Shown: positions 10,890-22,302 of the stretch, piece by piece
Layout: every line of letters starts with the position of its first letter
How positions within the stretch are numbered: the first letter of the stretch is position 1
NCBI GenBank assembly: GCA_949592205.1
Contig: CATIUR010000003.1
Location: forward strand, 144,313,259 to 144,377,258
Source of the DNA: Helichrysum umbraculigerum
Taxonomy: Eukaryota; Streptophyta; Magnoliopsida; Asterales; Asteraceae
Direction of reading: 5' to 3'
Length of the DNA stretch: 64,000 bases
The notes under the pieces: generated by a model
Databases searched by the model: none
Told to the model about the DNA's origin: nothing
The model's input: the letters and a program-made list of their open reading frames with translations, nothing else
Translations under genes and position numbers: made by a program

Positions 10890-10978
10890 TGTTGTTGACG
10901 GTGATTTGGCTTTTGGCTTGATTTGCCGGTGAAAATGAAATGTTATTGTGATTGTGATTTGTGAATGTGTGTGTAAAT

Positions 10979-11090
10979 GTATATAGGAAAATGAATGTAT
11001 TGCGGGTTGGTGGTTATGGATATTGACCAATGGGATTGATGCCCACGGATTGTGATTTATGGCCGTAGATTGAATTGGATCTGGCGGTTC
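10979..11090 (-). promoter_or_regulatory. Promoter of the canonical H2A gene
   Basis: Read on the minus strand: AATCCGTG (11051-11044), then 12 nt, then ATTGG (11031-11027), then CTATATAC near 10986-10979 as a likely TATA box. Just upstream of AATCCGTG is ATCTACGGCC, matching ATCTACGGTCC at 5490-5500 of the other H2A promoter. AATCCGTG differs by one base from AATCCGCG in that promoter. Confidence 0.6.
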
Positions 11091-12412
11091 AACCGGATTT
11101 TAAGAATGAATCGCTACATTTGGTTACGGCTCAACCGGTGTTTAATTTGTAATGAGCTCTTAGCCTCTTGGCCCTCTTATAATGGGCCGGACTGAACGAC
11201 TGATGGTGAAATACACAGTTTTTATGTTGGATTAATTGCTATACTTGCAAAAGTATATAAATTTTCATATAAATTTTCACGTTGCTAAAAGTCATTACTT
11301 TAATTTTAGTTGGCTAACAATCAGAGGTAGTATCGCAATTTCTCTGAATAGCACAAACAAAAAATTAAATGCAAATTTTTAAATTTCTTGTTACGCTCCA
11401 AGAAACAAGATTGAACAAACGCGTAACCTGAAATGCCCCTGAGTTAAACGTGTTTCGTAAAACAAGAAACATTTAGAACTGAATGGCACATGTTAGATGA
11501 CAACCTCGACATTTAAAAGCAAGAAAAAGAACTAAAAGGCTAGCTAGAGGTTTTCACATCGAATGTAAAGATTTTTTTCCCCTCTTCATCATATACATTG
11601 AATTTGTCACGTGTCATGATTCCCTTGTTATATCTAGTTTAAGTCTATGTAAGTAGGTCTCTTTATCATTTTTCTTTCACATTTGAATGGATCAGGATTA
11701 TATGCGCAATGAACTCTAGACAAATAACTTTTAATGCTAGTTAAAGAGGTGAATGACTTGACAAACTTTTTAAGTGCGAGTGTACTTTAAAAACGATCAC
11801 CTAACTTGCATTCACCATTAATTTTTGGACAAAACACTTTTAAGTGCAGCATGTGTCAAGTTTTGTCTGCTTCATCATTATCATTATCATTTTTGTTATA
11901 CAAAAAGTAGGATCATATAATATATCATTTAAGCATCACTTGCAAATTAACTAATACTCCGTATTAGTTTAGTGGTCTATTTAACTTCTATATACACAGT
12001 GACACTATATATCTCCCTATTATATATTACTACTATCATAACACTTGTTAAAATCAAAAGTAATGATAAATAACAGTTTGAAATTCAAATATTATAATCT
12101 TGAGTGATATCAAATAATGATGAGTTCTAGGAGGATAAAAGGTACCATAAGGTGATTATTATTACATAATGAAAGAGTTGGTTTTTACATCAAAATTCTT
12201 ATAGCACGAAGAGTAGTGACAACAAAATCTCAATGTTTTTAACGCGGATGCTGAATACGTTTTTGAGGGGAGTGGTTCAGTGTTCTCGGAGTTAACATGA
12301 TAGGCAGGTCCGGTGATCCACATGTGCCCCCTGCTCGATGGCACATGGCCCCCTTTTTTAGAGGGCCTCCAAAAACTAGTATTTATAATAGTTAATGAAT
12401 TTAGTTAAATAA
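11091..12412. other. Non-coding intergenic stretch
   Basis: I see no gene, inverted repeat or target duplication. It is AT-rich, with scattered short near-repeats (for example TATAAATTTTCA at about 11257-11280). Confidence 0.45.
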
Positions 12413-12480
12413 GTTTGTAGTTGGTCCACTGGTTAGTAATTGAGTCATTTTTCAACTGGTCTCGGGTTTGATTTTGGTTG
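12413..12480 (+). repeat. tRNA-like head of a possible SINE
   Basis: TGGTCCACTGGTTAG (box A-like) is followed about 35 nt later by GGTCTCGGGTTTGATTT (box B-like), with a T-rich run afterwards. This order and spacing fit the internal Pol III promoter of a tRNA-derived SINE. No clear 3' end or target duplication was found. Confidence 0.4.
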
Positions 12481-12907
12481 CCACTGTTCTTTTTTTTTTC
12501 TTTGTATTTAATATTTTGGTTCTCTTTCTTAGATCACACCCAACGGTTGGGTCGGTTGGCCGTAAACCGACGGAACCAACGCCGATGGTACGGAGCCGTC
12601 GGTTCGGTCCATCGGTTTCTTCCTTCGGTTAGCCGACGCTCCATCTCTTTGTATCTTTGTGTAGTTGTGGGTCCGGTAGCGAGCAGTTTAAAAAAAATAT
12701 TAATACCAACAACACACTAGCAGTTATTTTACAAAAAAAAAAAATATTAATTTTTTTAACCCACTTTTTCACTATAAATAAACACTATCTTTTACCCATT
12801 TCACACACCACAATTCTGACTACTTTAAACCTTTTCATACACTACAATTCACACAACTTTTACACATTTCATACACCTCCATTTCAAAAACAAAAACATT
12901 ACACTAA

Positions 12908-13109
12908 ATGGATTCCGATCTTGAAGATTTGAAAGCGCTCACGACTATTTTCTATTCAATAGCACAAAAACTCCGATCTGTACACCAAGAGCACAAAAAG
13001 TTGAATGGACCGAGAATGAGGTAAAAATTTTGACCGAAGAGTGGCTCGAAGCGTCCAAAAATTGTCGGTTGGAGCTTTACCATCGGAAAAAAGTTTTTGG
13101 CAAACCGTA
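12908..13109 (+). pseudogene. Remnant of a Harbinger/Pong-type ORF1 (MYB/SANT-like)
   Basis: From ATG 12908 a frame runs to a TAA at about 13021. A second frame then continues with WTENEVKILTEEWLEASKNC, the pattern of the MYB/SANT-like protein encoded beside PIF/Harbinger transposases and its domesticated relatives, before stopping near 13109. The frame break and missing transposase show it is dead. The identification rests on this short motif only. Confidence 0.4.
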
Positions 13110-14490
13110 AAAAGAAACTAAAACTCTAAAGTTGAGGTGAAACGTACAACAAATCAATTAATCGCCAAATGGAACGAAATAAAAAAAAATGACCATTAGA
13201 CTAGTAGTTTACATTTTATATATTTATTGTAGTGTGTTTTTTTAATTATTGTAATGTTTTATTTTTAGTCAATTATTGTAATGTTTTATTTTTAGTTAAT
13301 TATTGTAATGTTTTTATTTTATTTTAATGAAATGTGTTTTATTTTAATTATTGTGTTTTAAATAATTAACTAATTATTTAGTGGGTTCCTGAAAAAAAGT
13401 GACGAAAGACTGATGGCAAGGGTCTGTCAGTTTTGTGAAAAAGCTAACGCGGTGCAGACGTGTCACGTCGGTTTCAGTCAATTTTCGTCCTCTGTTGGGA
13501 ATGGTTTTATACTTCTTTCCCAAACTTATTGATAAATCATCAAACATAAAAAGAATTTTTGGTTTTCTTCATAAACTTCTTACAAAAACATTAAACATAT
13601 TCTCCGTAGTACACATTTGATAAATCTATTAATTATGCTTAGTTTCTTTTTAAATGCTTAATACAAAAGCATTAGACACATTATGAGATATAGATATTGG
13701 ACTAGATTTTTTTTGTTCAACCTGCGTTATCATGGGGCCTACTTTTTATTTTGGCACAGGGCTACCAAAATTTCCAAGCCGGCCCCGATGATAGGCACAC
13801 AAATTTTTTGAACCAATCAAATATCATAAAACAAAAAACGAAGAAGGTAGAACTAAGTATCTCGCCTGAAACGTTGAAGAAGAATGCCGCCTTAAACGTC
13901 GACAAGAACACCGATGGAGTGTGGCAAGACGTCGAGGTTAAGATTGTACATACATTATACATCATGTTAAACTTTGATGGTTGGCAAATTTGATTTAAGA
14001 ATCGTCTTCCTTTTATAACTTTCCTTACTTAATTTCTAGTACTCATAAAGCAACATTTTATTTAAAATATCTAGTGACAAATTAATCCAATCAAGATCTC
14101 AATTATTGAAAAGCAAAAAACGCATGTGGGAGTAACTCACACAAAACACATCACCATCCATGTTATTACACAAAATTCCATTTCTTATTTATTTCTCTAG
14201 AGAAGATTCAAAGTGTTTGAAAAGTTAAAATCCCATTAAATTTAAAAGGTGACTCGTGATTCTTTTATTTTATATTTGTCAGAAAATCTTTAATTTTCAT
14301 ATTTTGAACTCTCAATTACTTGTCATTTATTAATGTCAGCTTCCCCTGGCTTTAGCTTCTTCCACCTCAATTATATCCTAATTTCTCCATTTTTTAATCA
14401 AAGTTTTCATCTTTTTGAAAAAATGGGTACAAAAGTGTTTCACTTTTAAAAAGTTGAAAGAACAACAAGAAACAAAAATATTTCTAAGAT
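13110..14490. other. Non-coding; upstream region of the zinc-finger gene
   Basis: No gene visible. TTGTAATGTTTTATTTTTAGT-like units repeat near 13250-13310. The last few hundred bases before 14491 should hold the zinc-finger gene's promoter and leader; I could not place a TATA box with confidence. Confidence 0.45.
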
Positions 14491-16171
14491 ATGCCAACAG
14501 TTTGGTTTTCTTTAAAGAAATCACTTCACTGCAAATCTGAACCATCAGAGGTCTATGACCCAAAATCCAACAAGAACCATTTAGCAACAATCTTGACCCG
14601 GAAACCCGCCAGGTCGGGTTGTTCAAGGTCCATTGCAAATCTTAAAGATGTCATTCATGGTGGTAGTAAAAGACACTCAGAAAAGCCAGTTAATTGTAGT
14701 CCTAGATCTATTGGAAGCAGTGAGTTTTTAAACCCAATCACGCATGAAGTTATTTTAAGTGATTCAAGGTGTGAGCTTAAGATTACAGGATTTAATGGTG
14801 GTGGTAATGGTAATGATGGGTCAAGTTTTGTGGGTACATTAATGCCTGGTACACCAGGGCCTGGTGGTGGTCTAGTAACAAAGGCTAATTTCAAGAATCA
14901 ACAAAAAATTAGTACTACAAGAAGAACAAATTCAGTGTTGTCATCATTAGATGGAAATGGAATTGTGAATTCTGGTAATTTTACCGGAAAGATAGGAATC
15001 CCACAAAAAAGTAGAGCTTTTTTAGAGACAGAATCTCAAGGGTCTTCTGGTGGTGGTGGTAGTGCAGTCACGTGCCATAAGTGTGGCAAACAGTTTGGAA
15101 AGTGGGACACTCTTGAAGCCCATCATCTCTCAAAGCATGCTGGTAATTATCCTTTTCTGTTTATTCAACTAATCAATATTTTATTTTATCAAGTTTCAAA
15201 ATTTTGTGTTGTTATATTCAATTTTCTTGATTGTTGCTAGAGAATGGTGTTGATTTATATATGAAGTTGAATAAGTGTGAAACTTTGACTGTGGATTTTT
15301 TCCAAGATTCAATCTTTATGATGTTATGTTCACGTTTCTTGATTTTTACTAGAAAATGGTGTTGATTTTATATGAATCTTGAAAAAGTATGAAACTTTGA
15401 TTGTGTCTTTTTTCCCCAAGATTCAATCTTTATGTTGTAAAATGCCAATTTCTTGATTCTTTCCAGAATATGGTGTTTATTTATACATAATTATTGAAAA
15501 AGCATGAACCTTTAATTTAGATTCTTGTTATTTTGGTAGTTACTGAACTAATGGAGGGTGATTCATCTAGAAAGATTGTGGAAATCATATGTCGGTCCAG
15601 CTGGCTAAAGGCTGAAAACAATTCGGGTCGAATTGAAAAGGTCTTAAAAGTACACAACATGCAAAAAACACTAGCGCGATTCGAAGAATATAGAGAATTA
15701 GTGAAAACCAAAGCCAGCAAACTACCGAAAAAACACCCTCGTTGTATAGCTGATGGGAATGAACTTTTAAGGTTTTACGGTACCACGATTGCTTGTTCTC
15801 TTGGCATCAATGGTGAATCTAGTTTATGCATTTCTGATAAATGTTGCGTCTGTCGGATTATAAGAAACGGGTTCTCAACTAATAGGGAGTTGAAGGGTGG
15901 CATTGGCATTTTTACAACTTCAACTAGTGCTCGGGCTTTTGAATCCATAGAAGTGTATGATGACGGCCCTGATACACGTAAAGCCTTGATGGTGTGCAGA
16001 GTAATAGCTGGGAGGGTGCACCGACCACTAGAGAACATTCAAGAGATAGCAGGGCAGACCGGTTTTGACTCGTTGGCTGGGAAAGTTGGACTCCATTCGA
16101 ATATTGAAGATCTATACTTGCTTAGCCCCAAAGCTCTTCTACCTTGCTTTGTGGTAATCTGTAAACTCTAG
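14491..16171 (+). CDS. Single-C2H2 zinc-finger protein, two exons
   Basis: Exon 1 is 14491-15142 and exon 2 is 15540-16171; the 397-bp intron (GTAATT...GGTAG) splits a valine codon. Product is 427 residues. It begins MPTVWFSLKKSLHCKSEP, has a low-complexity Gly/Asn/Ser region (about 100-190) and one C2H2 finger with ligands C195, C198, H211 and H216. The second exon is a ~210-residue globular domain ending SLAGKVGLHSNIEDLYLLSPKA... and CFVVICKL. From memory this matches a small conserved plant family (Arabidopsis At4g27240 / At5g54630) whose C-terminal fold has been likened to the PARP catalytic fold; molecular function is not established. Nuclear location is likely. An in-frame read-through of the intron stops within about 30 codons, supporting the splice. 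Confidence 0.88.
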
Positions 16172-17240
16172 AGATGTGACATATTGAGTGGTTTCTTTTT
16201 GGTAAAGTTCTTGCCAAAGGTTACTTCAGATAGAATTTGATCATTTTGGTTGATATGCAATAGGTTCCATATGTTTTTCTTTATGAATTTAGCTACATGA
16301 ATGAATTCATAGAAGTTTTGAATTTGGGATTTCAAACAAGTCATGTCTATATGGTATAACCAAAGAAAGGTTTTATTTATTTATTTTATTTTATTTATTA
16401 TTAATTTATTTTTTATCTCAATGCCTAGATTAGAGTAATCTATATGAATTTCAAAAATACACTGTCCATGACTTCAAGGGTTCCATACTTCCATGTGAAG
16501 AAGCATCATACACAATACCTAATAACAACAAACCAATTAACAAATCAATACCGGCCAAGAACTTATAACCTAAAAGAATCTAAACATACCTACATGTGAT
16601 TTGTACATCGCGCAACACAAGTTGTATACTATCTTGTATTCTTGGATTTTAATGAATTCATTTGAATATTTCATACTCTGAAATGGGCAAGTGCCATGTG
16701 GTCCTAGAAAACAAACAATTGTACATGTTCCTAAATAAGCAAAGCTTGTGCAGTAAAACTTTGTTTTTGTCTATTTTGCTGAATTGCAAGAAGGTTAGAA
16801 ATCCACAATCTTTATTAAATATTTTCAAGTTTTGATACTTCTAACCAAAATAAAACTGGGTTTCACCTCTAGAAAACAATACATAATGCTTAAGGTACAA
16901 CTAATTAGAGCATTTTAACCCCATCTGAATTGTTGCTGCTAACACATCATTGCTTGGCTTTAAATGCACTGTAATACATGCAAAACTCACGACTGTGTCT
17001 AGTTCTGGGTACCAATAGCTTATCATGGATTGTGAAATTGACAGATTATAAATGTATGAAAGCAGTTTGAAGAGAGACAATACTATAAGTTTGTTGTGAA
17101 TGGCCGTTGGCATTTATTCTTAGATGTAGACTCATCAGTTTCTTGATTGCAGGACCATGTCTTTGTGTTTTCATCTTCTCTGTTATGTTGTATTCATTGC
17201 ATCAAAACTTGTACTCTTGTGCACCAATGTAGCAATGTGC
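16172..17240. other. Non-coding between convergent genes
   Basis: This contains the 3' flanks of the zinc-finger gene (rightward) and the reductase gene (leftward). A TTTATTTATTTTATT-rich run is at 16373-16412. No further gene or repeat seen. Confidence 0.5.
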
Positions 17241-20200
17241 TCACTTTATCTGGATCTCACTTGGAGGTAAAAAACCATAGTCAATGCAACAGTCAACAGT
17301 TTGATGTATAACTTCCTGCAATCCATACTTGTACCTAAAACCCAAATCTTTCAACTTCTTTGATGATATTTCAGTGGGGACTGATTCCATTTCTGTCTCT
17401 ACAACTCTGCAACCAATAGGAAAAATTAAATATATAAAAAAATTACACCTCTAAAGAAAAGGTCAAATCTTTAGATACCCTTTGAAACAAGATCACATCT
17501 TAAATAGATTTCAGGGGTTTTGACCTTTGTGAATCCTGGGAAGGATAAACTTTTGCAAGATGATGAACCAGTTGAGACATTGTACAACTATTAGTGCAAC
17601 AGATGTATCTCCCTTGTGCTTGATCATGCTCCATAAGGTACAAGTGAGCATTGCATATGTCTTCGATATGAACCAATGCAATTGAACCCATTCTTGAATT
17701 CACAGATGATAATATAGGTAGGAGTTTGGAATCACCTATGAGCATTATAATTGAATGACACGTTAAAATAGGAACCATGCACAATCATTGATCCACAAGG
17801 TACATATGTCAACAACCTGTTACTGGTGAGAGAAGAAAACGAATGCTTAATGGGACTGTCGAAGTGAGGAAAGGGCCTGCAACAGTGGTTGTGATGATAG
17901 ATACAAGATGTATGCCATTTTCATTTGCGAATTGAAATGCAGCATCTTCAGTTAAACGCTTGGAGAGTACATAAACCTGCATAATGGGTGTTCCTGAATC
18001 AGGAAAGACTTGAGCGGGTTTTGGATATGCGTGTTGGAAGTGATTATACGATACTTAATAGTTAGAATAAGATAATTCAATAGTTATAAAACATTGTTGG
18101 ACCTTAATAACAAAGGTTATTAGTATAAGTATTAGTTATATATGTTTAATAACTACAGGCTGCAAAGTGTAAATCGGTTTGGATAAAACCACCAATACGC
18201 AGCCCTACATTAACAGATGCATCGGTTCATAAAAACCGATTGGATGCTTATGCCTTATATATATGTATGTATGCCTGATAAAAAGAAAACATCATAACCA
18301 TTCGTGTATAATTATTCTCTCAATATCAGTATTATTCTGTATATTGCTCTGTATATTGCTATGGTTCGTCCAGATTATAAACAAGTCAGAAGGGTTATGC
18401 GAAAGCCAAACAATTCGCTACAGTGGTATCAGAGCCCACTGTTCAAACTTGGAAAAACTTCTGGAAACTATGGTTCTCGAAGGACTTGGAAAAGGGAAGA
18501 TTGGAAACCGTTTTCAATCAAGAAGGATGTTGTGTTTAAGAAGGGTGTTTGGAATAAAGATAGAAACAACATTCTGGACAGACTCAAAAGTCTGGAAATC
18601 GCTCAAAGGCGGGAGGGTTCAAAAGCAAAACAAATGGCGCGAAAGATGAAAAGAGTGCGCTGTTATGTCTGTAAACAAAAGGGTCATACCTTTTGGAATT
18701 GCAGAACCCAAGGCAACAAGCACCGTCTTAAACCAACAAAGACTACTGAAAAGAACCGCTCGATTATGGAAATTAATGGAATCGCTGAAGAGACTAAAGA
18801 ACTGCAACGCATGGAATATGAATTCAAGAAGATTGAAGGGGACTTGATGGTTTTAGGCACTGACGCAGGAAACTGGGATCACATATGGTATGTAAACAAA
18901 ACCTCTCCTATATATATTGCATCTACTATGAGCGTATTTGTTAAACACAAGACTGTTGAAACCGAAATAGAAGGGGAAAAGATGCAATCAGATTGTAGGA
19001 GAAGCCTTAGTTACTACCAAGGATCGAATTTTTGTTATACCATATGTTACCTATGTGCCAAACTCAGGGATAAATGTACTTAGCCTAACCCAATTAACAG
19101 CACAAGGGCTGAAAGTTGAATTCTTAAAGAATAGATGCATGTTGAAACCTATGTTTGATGAAGAAAACGATATTAGTAGTTAGACCGGGAATGAACAACA
19201 AATCGATGTGGGTTCAATTCAGGAAAAATTGGATGAACTTGAAAGAATTGTGGGAATAGACATCACAAAGAGGATGCTTGCTGAATATGTTACTCGAAAT
19301 TGTGATAGGATAGGTGAATCCAGCAATAGGGGTTTTTACAATGATAAATTTGGAGAGGAGATGGTTGTCCCTAGTGATCTAAATAAAGTAAAGGACTTTT
19401 TAGAACAGATTCTGATAGGGAAGTTCGCTGAGAATTTGAAAGATGTGTACTCCAATAACTTTGACAAAATGGTAGCATGGTTTTAGAAAGATTTTTTGGA
19501 CCGCCCACTTACAAAGGAAATGCCACCATTAGTTGGGAACAAAAGGATCACTTTGATAGATCTATTTTGGACTATAAACGAGATGGGTGGGGCAGGAATT
19601 GTTTTGGTCGAAGGAAAATGGGAAGAACTTGCAATGAGACTTGGTTATCCAAAGGAATATGCTGTCGAAATCAAGGAATGTTACTCAGAATACTTGCAAC
19701 AGTTGGATATGTATTACAATGTGGCAAGGAAGTTATTAGAAGTAGTCGGAGAAGAGAATGTGGTGTGGGAAGGCACGAAAAGAAAACTCAAAGTTGATAC
19801 GTTTGATGGGTTTATAACATTTATGGGAATGATGAAACATGCACCCACGGCCATGAAGTACAAAGACTTGCTCAAAAGGAAAATAAACGCTTTGGTTGAA
19901 TGGTTTCATAAGGATTATCTGAATTGTGTGTTCGAAGCACCGTTACCCCCATAAGTTGGAGACACCAAAATATGTTTGTTTGATTTGTATGTATTGGTGG
20001 AAAGTATGGGTGGAAGCAAAACAGTCAGTCAAAAGGGAGAATGGAACGGTGTGGCCTTGAGTTTTGGAATACCATCATGTTTAAAGGACAGATTCCAAGG
20101 AATATCTGGGAGATACTTGGAAATGTTGGATGTATACTACAGGGTTGTCATGGAAGAAAGTAAGACTGCCACCGAAGGCAGGAACACAGGAAAATCTACT

Positions 20201-22302
20201 GCAAGTTACATTGATCTTGACAAAGACAATGGATCGGAAGAAAAGAGGACATGATACCTGGAGAAGAGGAAAGCAACGAAAGTGATGGTGAAACTCAGGA
20301 TAAACATATGATTGAAGCTGATGAAAGTAAAGCAGAGAATCAAGAAACCTTTGACTATGGGACTGGAACCATTGTATATGACGATGGACAAAGACTTGTG
20401 GTAACATTCGAAGAAGAAGCTGACAGCAAAGATGATCCAAGCATTGTCGAGTACTACAACAGCGAAGAAGATGAAAGTGTGAGCTTGGACTCAGAATGAA
20501 GAATGTTGGATGAAGACACTTTGTTATTAGGGGGGGGGGGGGGAGGGGGAGAATGTTGGACCTTAATAACAAAGGTTATTAGTATAAGTACTAGTTATAT
20601 ATGTTTAATAACTAGAGGTTGCAAAGTGTAAATTGGTTTGGATAAAACCACCAATACGCATCCCTACATTAACATATGCATCGGTTCATAAAAACCGATT
20701 GGATGCTTATATATATGTACGCCTGATAAACATAAAACATCAGAACCATTCGTGTATAATTACTCTCTCAATATCAGTTATATTATTCTGTATATTGCTC
20801 TGTATATTGCTATGGTTCGTCCAGATTATAAACAAGTCAGAAGGGTTATGCGAAAGCCAAACAATTCGCTACAAACATGACTTAAGTATAAAATATTCTT
20901 TGGGGGTGTTTGAGATTGCTTATCTTAAATTACTTATAACAAGTATCTACCCAACTTATTGTCAAGTGATTATCTACTTAAAAATATTACTAACTTATTG
21001 TCAAGTGATTATCTACTTAAAAATATGTATAGAGTGTTTGAATTTGCTTATCTGCGATGTAAAAAAGATATAAGCAATTATGTGGGATCAAATGGGCAGT
21101 TCTTATTTGATGGTCAAGAGGGGCAGGTCCATCCTCAATAATTGATTTCTTTGATCAACGATCTAGATTTACTGCATTTTACATCAGATTCACCGCATCT
21201 TTAAAATGTAGTGATTTTAAAATTTGGTGAATATGCACCCTTGATCAATTATCACGAAGTATGATTTATATGTTACCTTTTGATGACCAATTTTATCTCA
21301 TTTAGGGGGTGTTTGGGTGAGCTTATTTCATTAGCTTATTGCTTATGCTTATTTGCTTATGTGCATAAGCAAATAAGTTTTAAAATCTTGGCTTATGCTT
21401 ATTAGCTTATTTGTGCCCAAAAACACAATAAGCTCTTCCAAAATAAGCCCATCCAAACACCTCAAATGAAGCTTATTAGTTTATAAAATAAGCATAAGCA
21501 AATAAGCACATCAAATAAGCCCCCCAAACACCCTCTTAGTATCAAACCGAATATTTGATCTTTAATTAATCCAATACTCATAGAAGTAAATAAAAGATTA
21601 TAGATTTACCCATCCACTTGATTTTGTGTTCCACACAACATCAATCGGTATTTGGCAAGATTCATCTACCATCGGCATCCATCCTCCTTCATTGTTTCGA
21701 GCAGTCAGAGTACTAATTGAAGATGTAAAAACAACCCGTTTTACACACTTCGACCTCAAACAAGATTTAAGAATGTTCAATGCTCCTTTGATCACAGGAT
21801 TAATAACATTAGATTGCACAAACTCATCTTCAACATCATCAAAAACCACAAAAACAAATCAACTTAATCCATAACCACGATACAAATAATAACTAATTCA
21901 AACAAAAGTATAATTACTTAGTTACCATCATCAGTAGGTTGAACAATGAGCTCCATAGAAGAAGCAACATGAAAAACACCATAGCAGCCTTGTACTGCTT
22001 CATCGAAACTTCCATCTTCATACAGATCAGCTTTAAACAATCTTAACCGATCACCGCCTTGCCATAACTTCAACAAATGATCACAATCCACTGATACATT
22101 AAAGAAAAAAAAGTTACAAAGAGACTAATAAAGTACCAATAATGTAACAGTAGTAATGAATGTATAGTAAATACGAACCAGGATTTCGGGCAGTGGCATG
22201 AACTATGTGACCATTTTCGAGAAGTGATTTCACGAGCCATGAACCAATGTAGCCTGTGGCTCCGGTCACACAATAGGTCCGATCACGGTTTTGTTGTGCC
22301 AT
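17241..22302 (-). CDS. NADPH-dependent reductase of the DFR/anthocyanidin-reductase SDR family, six exons
   Basis: Exons (minus): 22302-22179, 22090-21926, 21827-21610, 17976-17817, 17735-17525, 17406-17241. All junctions are GT-AG and the lengths sum to 1044 nt, a clean 347-codon frame. The Rossmann motif is VTGATGYIG (G14, G17, G20); the extended-SDR catalytic pair is Y171 and K175 (YVLSK, the first codons of exon 4), with the serine in VFTSSIST. Known: family members reduce flavonoid-like or phenylpropanoid carbonyls with NADPH in the cytosol. The exact substrate cannot be read from sequence; from memory it is closest to the Arabidopsis At4g27250 type rather than BANYULS. Intron 3 is 3.6 kb and contains an LTR retrotransposon and a MITE, without damaging the exons. 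Confidence 0.88.
18095..18422 (+). repeat. Left LTR of the ARID element
   Basis: 328 bp, TG...CA, followed two bases later by the primer binding site. It is slightly longer than its partner because of small insertions around 18250-18290. Confidence 0.93.
18424..18435 (+). other. Primer binding site (Met-initiator tRNA)
   Basis: TGGTATCAGAGC is complementary to the 3' end of initiator methionine tRNA and sits two bases after the LTR. Confidence 0.9.
18438..19083 (+). pseudogene. gag/protease-like part of the ARID element
   Basis: The reading frame contains a zinc knuckle CYVCKQKGHTFWNC (C-X2-C-X4-H-X4-C) and then a segment HIWYVNKTSPIYIA that aligns by eye with the HxWYxDSGxxxHM signature of Copia protease/pre-integrase; the catalytic D of that signature is N here. 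Near 18980 the frame slips by +1: the next frame continues with VIPYVTYVP...INVLSLTQL, the expected downstream pre-integrase-like motif, and stops at about 19180. So this is a damaged polyprotein. The N-terminal gag capsid part is short or missing. Confidence 0.75.
19208..20499 (+). pseudogene. Two ARID-like domains in a retrotransposon polyprotein
   Basis: In one frame (19208 to 20254, with stop codons at 19484-19486 and 19952-19954) two similar ~70-residue modules occur: LIDLFWTINEMGGAG...KWEELAMRLGYP...YSEYLQQLDMYY and LFDLYVLVESMGGSK...EWNGVALSFGIP...SGRYLEMLDVYY. The pattern L-x2-L-x3-V/I-x3-GG, then K/E-W, then LG/FG, then Y-x2-YL, is that of the ARID/BRIGHT DNA-binding domain. A third module N-terminal to them is weaker. 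A short acidic tail follows in another frame (20251-20499, EEESNESDGE...). Known: ARID domains bind AT-rich DNA in chromatin remodellers. Whether the retroelement version binds DNA is unknown. Confidence 0.72.
20554..20873 (+). repeat. Right LTR of the ARID element
   Basis: 320 bp, preceded directly by a G-rich polypurine tract (20530-20551), followed by target duplication AACAT. Confidence 0.93.
20954..21028. repeat. Two-unit tandem repeat in intron 3
   Basis: ACTTATTGTCAAGTGATTAT followed by CTACTTAAAAATAT occurs twice in a row (starting near 20957 and 20996). The neighbouring text (GTGTTTGAGATTGCTTATC, GTGTTTGAATTTGCTTATC) looks like a decayed relative of the adjacent MITE. Confidence 0.7.
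21305..21535. mobile_element. Tourist/Harbinger-like MITE in intron 3
   Basis: 231 bp with terminal inverted repeats GGGGGTGTTTGGG and the complement of GAGGGTGTTTGGG. It is flanked by TTA on both sides (21302-21304, 21536-21538), the duplication of PIF/Harbinger elements. The interior is dominated by AGCTTATT/AATAAGC words in both orientations. Confidence 0.85.

Larger units (their letters stand above)
18095..20873 (+). mobile_element. LTR retrotransposon carrying ARID-like domains, inside intron 3
   Basis: Two LTRs (18095-18422 and 20554-20873) both run TGTTGG...CTACA and differ by roughly ten substitutions plus small indels. The target duplication is AACAT (18090-18094 and 20874-20878). 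A primer binding site TGGTATCAGAGC (initiator Met tRNA) is at 18424-18435 and a long G-rich polypurine tract at 20530-20551. Only about 2.1 kb lies between the LTRs. It encodes a zinc knuckle, a protease-like remnant and two ARID-like domains, with no integrase or reverse transcriptase, so it is non-autonomous. It lies antisense to the host gene. Confidence 0.93.

Noticed and set aside
17241..22302. Reductase as a pseudogene disrupted by the retrotransposon
   Set aside because: The element is in an intron; the exons join into one uninterrupted frame with the active-site residues and canonical splice sites.
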